Of a stretch of 64,000 bases of DNA, positions 55,255 through 64,000 are shown piece after piece (the stretch's first letter is position 1; the number at the start of each line of letters is the position of its first letter). The stretch comes from Janthinobacterium sp. Marseille (GTDB lineage: Bacteria > Pseudomonadota > Gammaproteobacteria > Burkholderiales > Burkholderiaceae_D), in the NCBI RefSeq assembly GCF_000013625.1, contig NC_009659.1, forward strand, positions 558,001-622,000. Reading direction: 5' to 3'. The position numbers and the translations under genes are program-made. Under the pieces are notes generated by a model. It was not told the DNA's origin. It saw nothing but the letters and a program-made list of their open reading frames with translations, and did not search any database.

Positions 55255-55725
55255 TTATACCCGATGATAAGGATGGTTTTGCGTGATCGACCAGGCCCGG
55301 TATAACTGCTCGGCCAGCAATACACGCACCATGCCGTGCGGCAGTGTCATGCTGGAAATGCGGATCAGCATGTCGGCATTTTTTTTGAACTCGGCATCCA
55401 GGCCGTCGGCACCGCCTATGATGAAGGCGACATCACGGCCATCCTGCTGCCATTGCGTCAGCAATTGCGCCAGTTGTACCGAAGTCAGGTCTTTGCCGTG
55501 TTCATCCAGTGCAATGATGCGTGCGCCTTTTGGCAGCGCCGCTTCGATCTTGGCACGTTCGAGCGCCATCGCCGTCTCGGCAGTTTTACTGCCGGAGCGT
55601 TCTACCGGTTTGATTTCTTTCAGGTGAACGCGGCAATCGGCGGGCATGCGTTTCGCATACTCACCGAAGCCGCTTTCTATCCAGGCGGGCATCTTGTGCC
55701 CAACCGCAGCGATGACGAGCTGCAT
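55255..55725 (-). CDS. rlmH: 23S rRNA pseudouridine-1915 N3-methyltransferase RlmH
   Basis: The 156-residue SPOUT methyltransferase is complete. Features are [23 protein letters not shown] and the C-terminal [21 protein letters not shown] ending HPYHRV. It methylates pseudouridine 1915 in helix 69 of 23S rRNA. It lies 12 bp after rsfS and 7 bp before maf. Confidence 0.96.
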   Translation of the reverse strand: MQLVIAAVGHKMPAWIESGFGEYAKRMPADCRVHLKEIKPVERSGSKTAETAMALERAKIEAALPKGARIIALDEHGKDLTSVQLAQLLTQWQQDGRDVAFIIGGADGLDAEFKKNADMLIRISSMTLPHGMVRVLLAEQLYRAWSITQNHPYHRV

Positions 55726-55737
55726 AGGCGCTTCCGC

Positions 55738-56400
55738 TTACTCGGCTGTTTTGGCTTTTGGCTTGGCAGGTGCGCGGGTTTTGCTCGCTACCTTTTTGGC
55801 CGGGGCTTTCTTGGCTGGCGCCTTTTTATAGGCTTCGGCGGTTTTGGTGGCCTTGACCTTGATGGTTTTGCCTACCGCTTTTTTGGCTGGTGCTTTTTTC
55901 GCCGCAGTTTTGGCTGCCGTGGTTTTGCCGGCTGCAGTTTTACGTGCCGGTTTTTTCGGTTCGTCGTCGTCCAGTGTTGTCTGGCTGGCGCTCAGGTGGC
56001 GGCCGACGGCTTTCTTCGGTGCTTCGTCATCTTCTGCAGTGCGCTTCGATGTGCGTTTGGCGGCGCCGAATTTGACTTCCTTCTCGCCCCAGATTTCTTC
56101 CAGGCGGTAGTAAGCGCGGATCGCAGGTTGCATGATGTGGACGATCATATCGCCCAGATCGACCAGTACCCATTCGCCGGTGTCTTCGCCTTCGATGCTG
56201 ACGATGTTGCCGCCGGCGGCCTTGACCTTGTCGCGCACCGAAGCTGCCAGCGCCTTGGTTTGGCGGTTGGAGGTACCGGATGCAACGGCGATTCGGTCAA
56301 ACAGGCTGGTCAGGTGTACGGTATCGAACACCTTGATATCCTGTGCTTTGACGTCTTCCAGTGCGTCGATTACCAGGGCTTGCAGTTTTTTGATGTCCAT
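55738..56400 (-). CDS. rsfS: Ribosome silencing factor RsfS with histone-H1-like tail
   Basis: The 220-residue protein is nearly twice the usual RsfS length (about 105-120). Residues 1-118 are the RsfS domain (MDIKKLQALVIDALEDVKAQDIKVFD, then GEWVLVDLGDMIVHIM), which binds L14 on the 50S subunit and blocks subunit joining in starvation. Residues about 125-220 form a low-complexity Lys/Ala/Pro tail with KKAPAKKA-type repeats, like bacterial histone H1-type tails, and probably bind RNA or DNA. The start overlaps the nadD stop by one base. Confidence 0.93.
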   Translation of the reverse strand: MDIKKLQALVIDALEDVKAQDIKVFDTVHLTSLFDRIAVASGTSNRQTKALAASVRDKVKAAGGNIVSIEGEDTGEWVLVDLGDMIVHIMQPAIRAYYRLEEIWGEKEVKFGAAKRTSKRTAEDDEAPKKAVGRHLSASQTTLDDDEPKKPARKTAAGKTTAAKTAAKKAPAKKAVGKTIKVKATKTAEAYKKAPAKKAPAKKVASKTRAPAKPKAKTAE

Positions 56401-57071
56401 TAGCTTTTATATAGGTGATGTTGTTCAATATAGTCTAGCACCCCGGGAGGCACCAGCGAAATCGGGCGTTCACCGCGTTGCAATGCTGCGCGGATCCCAG
56501 TGGCAGAAATATCGACTGCCAAATTCGGTGCAAGATAGGCCAGGCCTTGCGGGGTAGTGCGTATTTGTTCCGGTGTCGCGGCACGTTGCGTGAATTCCTG
56601 CGCCACTGCCGCCGGTATATGTGCGGCATCCATCGCAAAACCCGGGCGCGAAGCAGCACATATATGCGCATAGTCAAACATGTGTTGCCATTCCTGCCAT
56701 GTATTCAGGTGTTGCAATTGGTCGGCGCCCATCAGGAAAATGATGGAAACCTGTGGCCCCAATTCCGCACGCAATGCACGCAGGGTATCTATCGTATAGG
56801 TTGCGCTGTCACGCAGGATTTCTTGCTGATCGATACAAAGCGCGGTTTTTTGTGCGCTGAAGGCGCTACGCACCATCGCCACCCGGTCTTTGCCTGAAGC
56901 CTGCAAACCGTGCTTTTGCCACGGATTACCGGCGGGAATGACACGCAATTCATCCGGTTTCAGTAAATCGACGAAATAATTCGCCAGGGCAACATGGCCG
57001 TTATGCACCGGATCGAAGCTGCCGCCGAGTATGGCTACGCAACGCGTAGCGGCTTGTGCCGTGGTCTTCAC
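56400..57071 (-). CDS. nadD: Nicotinate-nucleotide adenylyltransferase
   Basis: The 223-residue NAD biosynthesis enzyme adenylates nicotinate mononucleotide. The GGSFDPVHNGHVAL motif holds the nucleotidyltransferase HxGH site, and ISATGIRAAL near the C-terminus is the second signature. It is 1 bp from the hemF stop and overlaps the rsfS start by one base, so it is translated within the same run. Confidence 0.96.
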   Translation of the reverse strand: MKTTAQAATRCVAILGGSFDPVHNGHVALANYFVDLLKPDELRVIPAGNPWQKHGLQASGKDRVAMVRSAFSAQKTALCIDQQEILRDSATYTIDTLRALRAELGPQVSIIFLMGADQLQHLNTWQEWQHMFDYAHICAASRPGFAMDAAHIPAAVAQEFTQRAATPEQIRTTPQGLAYLAPNLAVDISATGIRAALQRGERPISLVPPGVLDYIEQHHLYKS

Positions 57072-57072
57072 T

Positions 57073-57984
57073 TCAGACCCAATCGCGGTGAATCAGGAAG
57101 TCGGAATACAGTCTGGCTTCCGGGCTGCCTGCTTCCGGTTGCCAATTGTAGCGCCATGTTACCACTGGTGGCATCGACATCAGGATAGATTCGGTGCGCC
57201 CGCCCGATTGCAGGCCAAATAAGGTGCCGCGATCGAACACCAGGTTGAACTCGACATAGCGTCCGCGGCGATAGGTCTGGAAGTCGCGTTCGCGTTCACC
57301 ATAGGGCGTATCCATGCGCTTTTGCAGGAGAGGCAGGTAGGCTGCGATGAAATGGTCGCCTACGCTTTGCTGCAGGGCAAAGCACTGCGCAAAATCAGGT
57401 GTATTCAAATCATCGAAGAAAATCCCGCCGACCCCGCGCGGTTCTTGCCGGTGCTTCAGGTAAAAATAATCGTCGCACCACTTCTTGTAGCGCGGATGCA
57501 CATCATCGCCAAAAGCCTGCAGCGCATCGCGGCAGGTTTGATGGAAATGCAGCGCATCTTCTTCAAAGCCGTAATAGGGCGTGAGGTCCATGCCGCCGCC
57601 AAACCACCAGATGGCATCCTGGCCTTCCGCGGTCGCGGTAAAGAAGCGCACATTCATATGTACGGTAGGTGCATAGGGATTGCGCGGATGCAGTACCAGC
57701 GACACACCCATCGCTTCCCAATTGCGTCCGGCAAGTTCAGGTCGATTCGCCGCAGCTGATGGCGGTAAATTCTTGCCCATTACATGCGAAAAGCCGACGC
57801 CGCCACGCTCGAAGACATTGCCGTTTTCGATAATGCGCGAAATGCCACCACCACCTTCCGGCCGTTGCCAGCTATCGGTGCCGAAGGCTTTGCCGTCAAC
57901 TGCTTCCAGCGCCGCGACGATGCGCGCTTGCAGGCCCAGCAGGTATTCCTTGACGGCGGCGGGGGAAGGGAGGGATGGAGTCAC
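57073..57984 (-). CDS. hemF: Aerobic coproporphyrinogen III oxidase
   Basis: The 303-residue oxygen-dependent enzyme converts coproporphyrinogen III to protoporphyrinogen IX in haem synthesis. Conserved blocks are [38 protein letters not shown] and [17 protein letters not shown] at 57984 gives the normal length and N-terminus ([18 protein letters not shown]); an ATG at 58071 would add 29 unrelated residues, and neither has a strong ribosome binding site. A palindromic element lies in the 129-bp gap to purD. Confidence 0.95.
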   Translation of the reverse strand: MTPSLPSPAAVKEYLLGLQARIVAALEAVDGKAFGTDSWQRPEGGGGISRIIENGNVFERGGVGFSHVMGKNLPPSAAANRPELAGRNWEAMGVSLVLHPRNPYAPTVHMNVRFFTATAEGQDAIWWFGGGMDLTPYYGFEEDALHFHQTCRDALQAFGDDVHPRYKKWCDDYFYLKHRQEPRGVGGIFFDDLNTPDFAQCFALQQSVGDHFIAAYLPLLQKRMDTPYGERERDFQTYRRGRYVEFNLVFDRGTLFGLQSGGRTESILMSMPPVVTWRYNWQPEAGSPEARLYSDFLIHRDWV

Positions 57985-58060
57985 TATATAAAGGCTAAAA
58001 AGGTTTAGGGCGGATTGTACCTTGTGCACGGCGCTTGCCGGAATACGCCGCCCTGAATGC

Positions 58061-58098
58061 AGCAAGGTCATTCCAGCCTGCGCCGGAATGACCTTGCT
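58061..58098. repeat. REP-like palindrome between hemF and purD
   Basis: AGCAAGGTCATTCC-(10 nt)-GGAATGACCTTGCT is a perfect 14-bp inverted repeat with the GTCATTCC/GGAATGAC core typical of dispersed intergenic palindromes. No U-tract follows, so it is probably a repeat element or mRNA 3' stabiliser for purD. Confidence 0.6.
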
Positions 58099-58113
58099 TG
58101 AACTGCTTCAGTT

Positions 58114-59385
58114 TCAGGAACGTTTCAGTGCGCGCCAGCCGATATCACGACGGAATTGCGCGCCGTCGAAATGGATCTGGTCGAGGACTTGGTAAGCCTG
58201 TTTTTGCGCAACCTTGACGCTGTCGCCGAGGCCGACCACACACAGGACGCGGCCACCGGTTGTGGTCAACTGGTCGTCGTTCAGCGCGGTACCGGCGTGG
58301 AAGGTGACGCTGTCTGCATTTTCAGCCGGGATGCCGCTGATGACATCGCCTTTGCGTGGTGCATCCGGATAACCGGCAGCAGCCATCACAACGCCGAGTG
58401 CAGTACGACGATCCCATTCCAGTTCGATCGTATCCAGCGTGCCATTGACCGCATGTTCCATTACGCCGACCAGGTCGGTTTTCAGGCGTGCCATGATAGG
58501 TTGGGTTTCCGGATCGCCCATGCGGCAGTTGAATTCCAGGGTTTTCGGATTGCCTTTGTCATCAATCATCAGGCCCGCGTACAGGAAGCCGGAGAATGGG
58601 ATGCCATCCTTGGCCATGCCTTGTACGGTCGGCTGGATGATTTCACGCATCACGCGTGCGTGCAGCGCCGGGGTGACGATAGGGGCAGGGGAGTATGCAC
58701 CCATGCCGCCGGTGTTCGGACCTTCGTCATTGTCTTGCAGGCGTTTGTGGTCCTGGCTGGTAGCCAGCGGCAAAATGTTTTTGCCATCGACCATGACGAT
58801 GAAGCTGGCTTCTTCGCCGGCGAGGAATTCTTCAATCACGACACGGGCACCGGCATCGCCGAGCTTGTTATCGGACAGCATCATGTCGACCGCCTGGTGC
58901 GCTTCATCCAGCGACATCGCAACCACCACACCTTTGCCGGCGGCCAGGCCATCGGCCTTGATGACGATAGGTGCGCCTTTTTGATTGATGTAATCGTGTG
59001 CGGCATTCACTTCGGAAAAAGTCTGGTATTCCGCAGTCGGGATCGCATGGCGTTGCATGAAGGACTTGGCGAAGTCTTTCGAGCTTTCGAGTTGTGCGGC
59101 TTCCCTGGTCGGACCAAAGATCTTCAAACCCTGGTTACGGAAGATATTCACGATACCGGCTGCCAGCGGGGTTTCCGGGCCGACCACGGTCAGCGCGATA
59201 TGTTCCTGCACGGCGAATTGCGCCAGTTCCTGCGGATCAGTGATCGCAATATTCTTCAATCTGTCATCCAGCGCAGTGCCGCCGTTACCGGGTGCGACAT
59301 AAACGGTTTGGATGCGTTCGGATTGGGCCAACTTCCAAGCCAGTGCGTGTTCGCGGCCGCCTGAGCCGACTACCAGAATTTTCAT
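58114..59385 (-). CDS. purD: Phosphoribosylamine-glycine ligase
   Basis: The 423-residue ATP-grasp enzyme performs step two of de novo purine synthesis. The N-terminus MKILVVGSGGREHALAWKL and the motifs GPTREAAQLESSKDFAK, VIKADGLAAGKGVVVA and LEFNCRMGDPETQ are all present. The start at 59385 matches other PurD proteins; an ATG at 59400 is five codons upstream. It is separated from yebC by a terminator. Confidence 0.96.
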   Translation of the reverse strand: MKILVVGSGGREHALAWKLAQSERIQTVYVAPGNGGTALDDRLKNIAITDPQELAQFAVQEHIALTVVGPETPLAAGIVNIFRNQGLKIFGPTREAAQLESSKDFAKSFMQRHAIPTAEYQTFSEVNAAHDYINQKGAPIVIKADGLAAGKGVVVAMSLDEAHQAVDMMLSDNKLGDAGARVVIEEFLAGEEASFIVMVDGKNILPLATSQDHKRLQDNDEGPNTGGMGAYSPAPIVTPALHARVMREIIQPTVQGMAKDGIPFSGFLYAGLMIDDKGNPKTLEFNCRMGDPETQPIMARLKTDLVGVMEHAVNGTLDTIELEWDRRTALGVVMAAAGYPDAPRKGDVISGIPAENADSVTFHAGTALNDDQLTTTGGRVLCVVGLGDSVKVAQKQAYQVLDQIHFDGAQFRRDIGWRALKRS

Positions 59386-59473
59386 GTGATTACTTTTCAA
59401 AATTGCGGCATCGCTGTGTTGCGCTGCCGCTGGTTACCTTGGTACTGCGTATGCATTCATCGCCTCATTAAAA

Positions 59474-59494
59474 AAAGCGGAGTGGGTCCGCTTT
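59474..59494 (-). terminator. Terminator after yebC
   Basis: On the minus strand, AAAGCGGA and TCCGCTTT form a stem with a 5-nt loop, followed by a run of T (plus-strand A-run 59470-59476). It lies 15 bp past the yebC stop. Confidence 0.8.
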
Positions 59495-59508
59495 CTTCAA
59501 CATATGGC

Positions 59509-60234
59509 TTAGCCTTCGATTACTGCGTTGGTATAAATCTCTTGTACGTCGTCGAGGTTTTCCAATGCATCCAGCAACTTTTGCATCTTGATCGCGTCGT
59601 CGCCCTGGAACACGGTTTCCGTCGCCGGTTTCATCACGACTTCGGCCAGTTCGGCCTTGAAGCCGGCCGCCGTCAGTGCATCCTTGACCGCGGAAAAATC
59701 ATGCGGAGGGCAAATCACTTCGATGCCGCCTTCTTCATCGGTGGTGACATCATCTGCACCGGCTTCCAGTGCCGCTTCCATCAATTTGTCTTCATCGGTG
59801 CCGGGTGCAAAGAAAAACTGACCGCAATGTTTGAACATGAAAGCGACCGAGCCTTCGGTACCCATATTGCCGCCGAACTTGGCGAAGGCATGGCGCACTT
59901 CCGCTACCGTGCGTACCCGGTTGTCGGTCATGCAGTCGACCAGTACTGCGGCACCGTTGATGCCATAACCTTCGTAACGGATTTCTTCGTAGTTGACGCC
60001 TTCCAGGCCGCCGCTGCCGCGCTGGATGGCGCGCGTGACGTTGTCCTTCGGCATATTCGCATCGGCTGCCTTGTCGACTGCCAGGCGCAAGCGCGGGTTG
60101 GCTGCAACATCGCCACCGCCCATACGTGCCGCGACCGTGATCTCCTTGATCAGGCGGGTCCAGATTTTGCCTCGTCTTTCGTCTTGACGGCCCTTACGAT
60201 GCTGAATATTGGCCCATTTACTATGTCCTGCCAT
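59509..60234 (-). CDS. YebC/PmpR family DNA-binding protein
   Basis: The 241-residue protein is a full-length member: [32 protein letters not shown] at the N-terminus, then [12 protein letters not shown] and GGDVAANP, with the acidic C-terminal half. The family acts as transcriptional regulators and, in recent work, as translation factors for proline-rich stalls. It is divergent from the HerA-like ATPase gene, 90 bp apart; TATAAT at 60260-60265 could be the -10 for that gene. Confidence 0.93.
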
Positions 60235-60324
60235 GACGAATCTTTCCCGATGAGTTAGCTATAATGAAGCGCGGATTTTACCATATCGCCCCCGCTGCAA
60301 GCCCACCCACCTTTGGACAAGAAC

Positions 60325-61830
<1,506 letters not shown>

Positions 61831-61845
61831 AACGTTTACACCTGT

Positions 61846-61873
61846 CGTCATTGCGGCATGCGCTGCAATGACG
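61846..61873. repeat. REP-like palindrome after HerA-like gene
   Basis: CGTCATTGC-(GGCATGCGCT)-GCAATGACG is a 9-bp stem with an inner GCATGC palindrome, sharing the GTCATT/AATGAC core of the element at 58061-58098. It could also end transcription of the two convergent genes. Confidence 0.55.
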
Positions 61874-61888
61874 CGATCTTGCCATTCC

Positions 61889-62797
61889 TTATTGTTCTTC
61901 TTCGGGTGGATGATCGATGAAGTACTGCATCAGCCAGCGTCCCGCCACGCCCGGCGCTTCATCGACCCGGTTAATCATATACAGCGAATACTGACCACTC
62001 ACCATGAGTGCCAGTTGCAGGTGCTTCAGGCGTCCGCTTTCCAGGTCGGCCCTGATCATTTCTTCCGGCATTGAGCCCCAGCCCAAACCATTGAGCAGCA
62101 GCATATGTTTGGCGCCAAGGTCGCCGAGACGCCAGTCGCGCAGTGCAATCACGCCGAAATTTTGCCCGGCGGTCAGTTGGCTACGGTCCGTCAACACCAG
62201 CTGGGTGTGATCGCGTGCGACTTCAGTCGGGATGATGCCTTCCATTTTTCCCAGTGGGTGGTCCGGTGATGCCACCGGCACCATCGTGATGTGGCCGAGT
62301 TGCTGGTGCTGGAAGGTATCTGAAAAATCCAGCATCGGACCGGTAATGCCAATCTGGCAGACGCGTTCGCCGACCAGGTGCATCACCGCGCCCAGTGCCT
62401 CAATGCGCAGGCGCAAGCCCACCGTCGGGAATTCCTGCTGGAAGGCTTTCAATGCCTGTACCAGGCGGCAATTCGGGAACATCACGTCCACTGCTAGCGA
62501 AACTTCGGCTTCCAGCCCTTGCGCCAGGGTCTTGGCGCGCGCCCGCATCGCATCCACTTTCATGCCGACGGTACGTGCATCAGCCAGCAGGGCTTTGCCT
62601 GCCTCGGTCAAGGTTGGTTTGCGCTTACTACGGTCGAACAGCTCTACATTCAACTGTGCTTCCAGATTGGCGATGGTGTAACTGACCACCGACTGGGTGC
62701 GATGCAGCTCTCGTGCGGCGCGTGAAAAACTGCCGCAATCAATGACGGCGACAAAGACACGCAATTGGTCCAGGGTGGGGAGGCCGGGTTCTCTCAT
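61889..62797 (-). CDS. LysR family regulator divergent from azoreductase
   Basis: The 302-residue protein carries the HTH TLDQLRVFVAVIDCGSFSRAARELHRTQSVVSYTIANLEAQLN and LFDRSKRKPTLTEAGKALL, then a LysR effector domain. It is divergent from azoR across 174 bp and likely controls it in response to quinones or azo/nitro compounds. ATCGA-AAATA-TCGAT (62798-62812) abuts its start and may be its operator. Confidence 0.9.
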   Translation of the reverse strand: MREPGLPTLDQLRVFVAVIDCGSFSRAARELHRTQSVVSYTIANLEAQLNVELFDRSKRKPTLTEAGKALLADARTVGMKVDAMRARAKTLAQGLEAEVSLAVDVMFPNCRLVQALKAFQQEFPTVGLRLRIEALGAVMHLVGERVCQIGITGPMLDFSDTFQHQQLGHITMVPVASPDHPLGKMEGIIPTEVARDHTQLVLTDRSQLTAGQNFGVIALRDWRLGDLGAKHMLLLNGLGWGSMPEEMIRADLESGRLKHLQLALMVSGQYSLYMINRVDEAPGVAGRWLMQYFIDHPPEEEQ

Positions 62798-62971
62798 ATC
62801 GAAAATATCGATTCTAATCAGTTAAACAATGTGGGTTTTCTTGATGCTAATCCTGTTCTACGATGGTTGCAAGAAATCAGTCATCACTGATTTGGCAAAA
62901 AACACGTCGGAAAGCAGCCCGGATATGTGCGCTCACGACTTAACCTGACTAGATAGAAAGCGAGCTTTATC

Positions 62972-63586
62972 ATGACCAAGATCCTCAACATTAACAGCAG
63001 TGTACGTAACGGCGATTCGATTTCCCGCAAGGCAACTGCCGAATTCATCAGCAAATGGAAAGCCAGGGAGCCAAACGCAGTCGTCGTCGAACGCGACGTT
63101 GCCGCCCAGCCTTTGCCGCATATCGACGGTCAAACCCTGGGTGCTTTCTTCACGCCAGCGGAAAACCGCACTGCAGAACAGGCGCAAATCGCCAAGCTGT
63201 CGGAAACCCTGGTGCAAGAGCTGTTTGATGCAGACGTGATCGTCATCGGCGCTCCAATGTACAATTTCTCCATTACATCGGGTCTGAAAGCCTGGATCGA
63301 CCACGTTGCACGTGCCGGCGTGACTTTTAAATATACGGAACAAGGCCCTGTTGGCCTGTTGACCGGTAAAAAAGTCTATATCTTTACCGCCAGCGGTGGT
63401 GTCTACAGTGAAGGTCCGGCGCAGGTAATGGACTTCAATGGCACCTATTTGCGTGCAGTCCTGGGCTTTATCGGCCTGACCGATGTGACCTTTATTCAGA
63501 GCGAAGGAATCGCGATGGGCGCGGAAGGCGTGCAAAAAGCACAAGCCAAAACCAGTGATGCAATAAACGAATTGCTCGCAGCCTGA
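62972..63586 (+). CDS. azoR: FMN-dependent NADH-azoreductase / quinone reductase
   Basis: The 204-residue flavodoxin-fold enzyme has ILNINSSVRNGDSISRK for FMN phosphate binding, APMYNFSITSGLKAWIDHVARAGVTFKYTEQGPVGL, and TASGGVYSEGP, all diagnostic of AzoR. It reduces quinones and azo dyes with NADH as a cytosolic homodimer. It is divergent from its probable LysR regulator and ends at a hairpin. Confidence 0.94.
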   Translation: MTKILNINSSVRNGDSISRKATAEFISKWKAREPNAVVVERDVAAQPLPHIDGQTLGAFFTPAENRTAEQAQIAKLSETLVQELFDADVIVIGAPMYNFSITSGLKAWIDHVARAGVTFKYTEQGPVGLLTGKKVYIFTASGGVYSEGPAQVMDFNGTYLRAVLGFIGLTDVTFIQSEGIAMGAEGVQKAQAKTSDAINELLAA

Positions 63587-63609
63587 TATCCTTCGTCTTC
63601 TGAGCATTT

Positions 63610-63646
63610 AATGCGGTAAATGCCGATGGTCGGTATTTACCGCATT
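63610..63646 (+). terminator. Hairpin after azoR
   Basis: AATGCGGTAAAT and ATTTACCGCATT form a 12-bp perfect stem, extended by GCCG/CGGT pairing with one G-T wobble and a 5-nt loop. A short T stretch follows. Confidence 0.7.
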
Positions 63647-63671
63647 TGCTGGTTGATTGAATCCCTTACTC

Positions 63672-64000
63672 ATGAATACAAGTCTCACCCCCAATGCCGC
63701 AATCGAAGCGGCGGTTTCGTCTGAAGTTGAACTGGATTACGCTGCCTCGTGCGAATTGCCGACGCCGTGGGCGACCTTTCGCCTGCACGCCTTTGTTGAA
63801 CCTGCCACCGGCAAGGAACATGTCGCCATTACGCTGGGCGATGTGACCGATGGCGAGCCGGTACTGGCGCGCATCCATTCCGAATGCCTGACCGGCGACG
63901 GCTTGTTCAGCCTGCGTTGCGATTGCGGTCCGCAACTGGAAGCCGCCTTGCAGAAAATTGCCGAAGAGGGGCGGGGTGCCTTGTTTTACCTGCGACAGGA
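63672..64000 (+). CDS. ribA: GTP cyclohydrolase II, 5' part
   Basis: The frame opens at the ATG at 63672 ([14 protein letters not shown]) and runs off the right edge after 109 codons; about half of the usual 200 residues are visible. The motif [27 protein letters not shown] contains the three zinc-binding Cys of GTP cyclohydrolase II. The enzyme makes the first riboflavin intermediate from GTP. No DHBP synthase (RibB) domain precedes it, so it is RibA and not RibBA. Confidence 0.92.
   Translation, partial: MNTSLTPNAAIEAAVSSEVELDYAASCELPTPWATFRLHAFVEPATGKEHVAITLGDVTDGEPVLARIHSECLTGDGLFSLRCDCGPQLEAALQKIAEEGRGALFYLRQ

Overview
The window looks like a chromosomal segment of a betaproteobacterium of the order Burkholderiales. 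Protein sequences, moderate GC and gene order suggest an Oxalobacteraceae member of the Herminiimonas/Janthinobacterium type; the genus is inference. Core genes (dnaE, msbA, rng-maf-rlmH-rsfS-nadD, hemF, purD, kdsA, gluQ) sit beside an accessory-looking half. No tRNA, rRNA, CRISPR array, insertion sequence or prophage was seen.

Bases 1-2520 hold a cut-off drug-efflux MFS gene and a GNAT acetyltransferase, divergent from a LysR regulator. Bases 2564-24311 are a large purine-degradation locus. Guanine deaminase, 8-oxoguanine deaminase and xanthine dehydrogenase (xdhABC) feed urate. A membrane cytochrome-c urate oxidase (PuuD), HIU hydrolase, a fused OHCU decarboxylase-allantoate amidohydrolase and PuuE allantoinase take urate through allantoin and allantoate. 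Two NCS2 permeases, a porin, a chemoreceptor, a LysR regulator and, unexpectedly, a histidine ammonia-lyase-like enzyme are embedded in it. The steps after allantoate hydrolysis are not in the window.

Bases 24357-36251 are the most unusual part. An orphan 7TM-type histidine kinase is divergent from a tight four-gene operon: two tandem paralogous autotransporters with repetitive Asn/Ser/Thr/Gly-rich passengers, a TPR-sulfotransferase, and an APS kinase whose GTG start overlaps the sulfotransferase stop. The inferred logic is that APS kinase makes PAPS, the TPR protein transfers sulfate, and the autotransporters display the product on the surface. A perfect 9-2-9 palindrome lies upstream of the operon. 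I propose this as a dedicated autotransporter-sulfation system; modification of the autotransporters is inference, not shown by sequence.

Bases 36410-46836 hold cfa with a divergent LysR gene, an Aer-like PAS chemoreceptor, the RhlE helicase, gluQ with a LysR gene divergent from a pirin, kdsA and trhO. Bases 47048-53090 hold dnaE, msbA and a putative glycosyltransferase. Bases 53167-60234 are a minus-strand housekeeping run, in which RsfS carries a histone-H1-like Lys/Ala tail. The right end has a HerA-like ATPase, a LysR/azoreductase divergent pair and the start of ribA.
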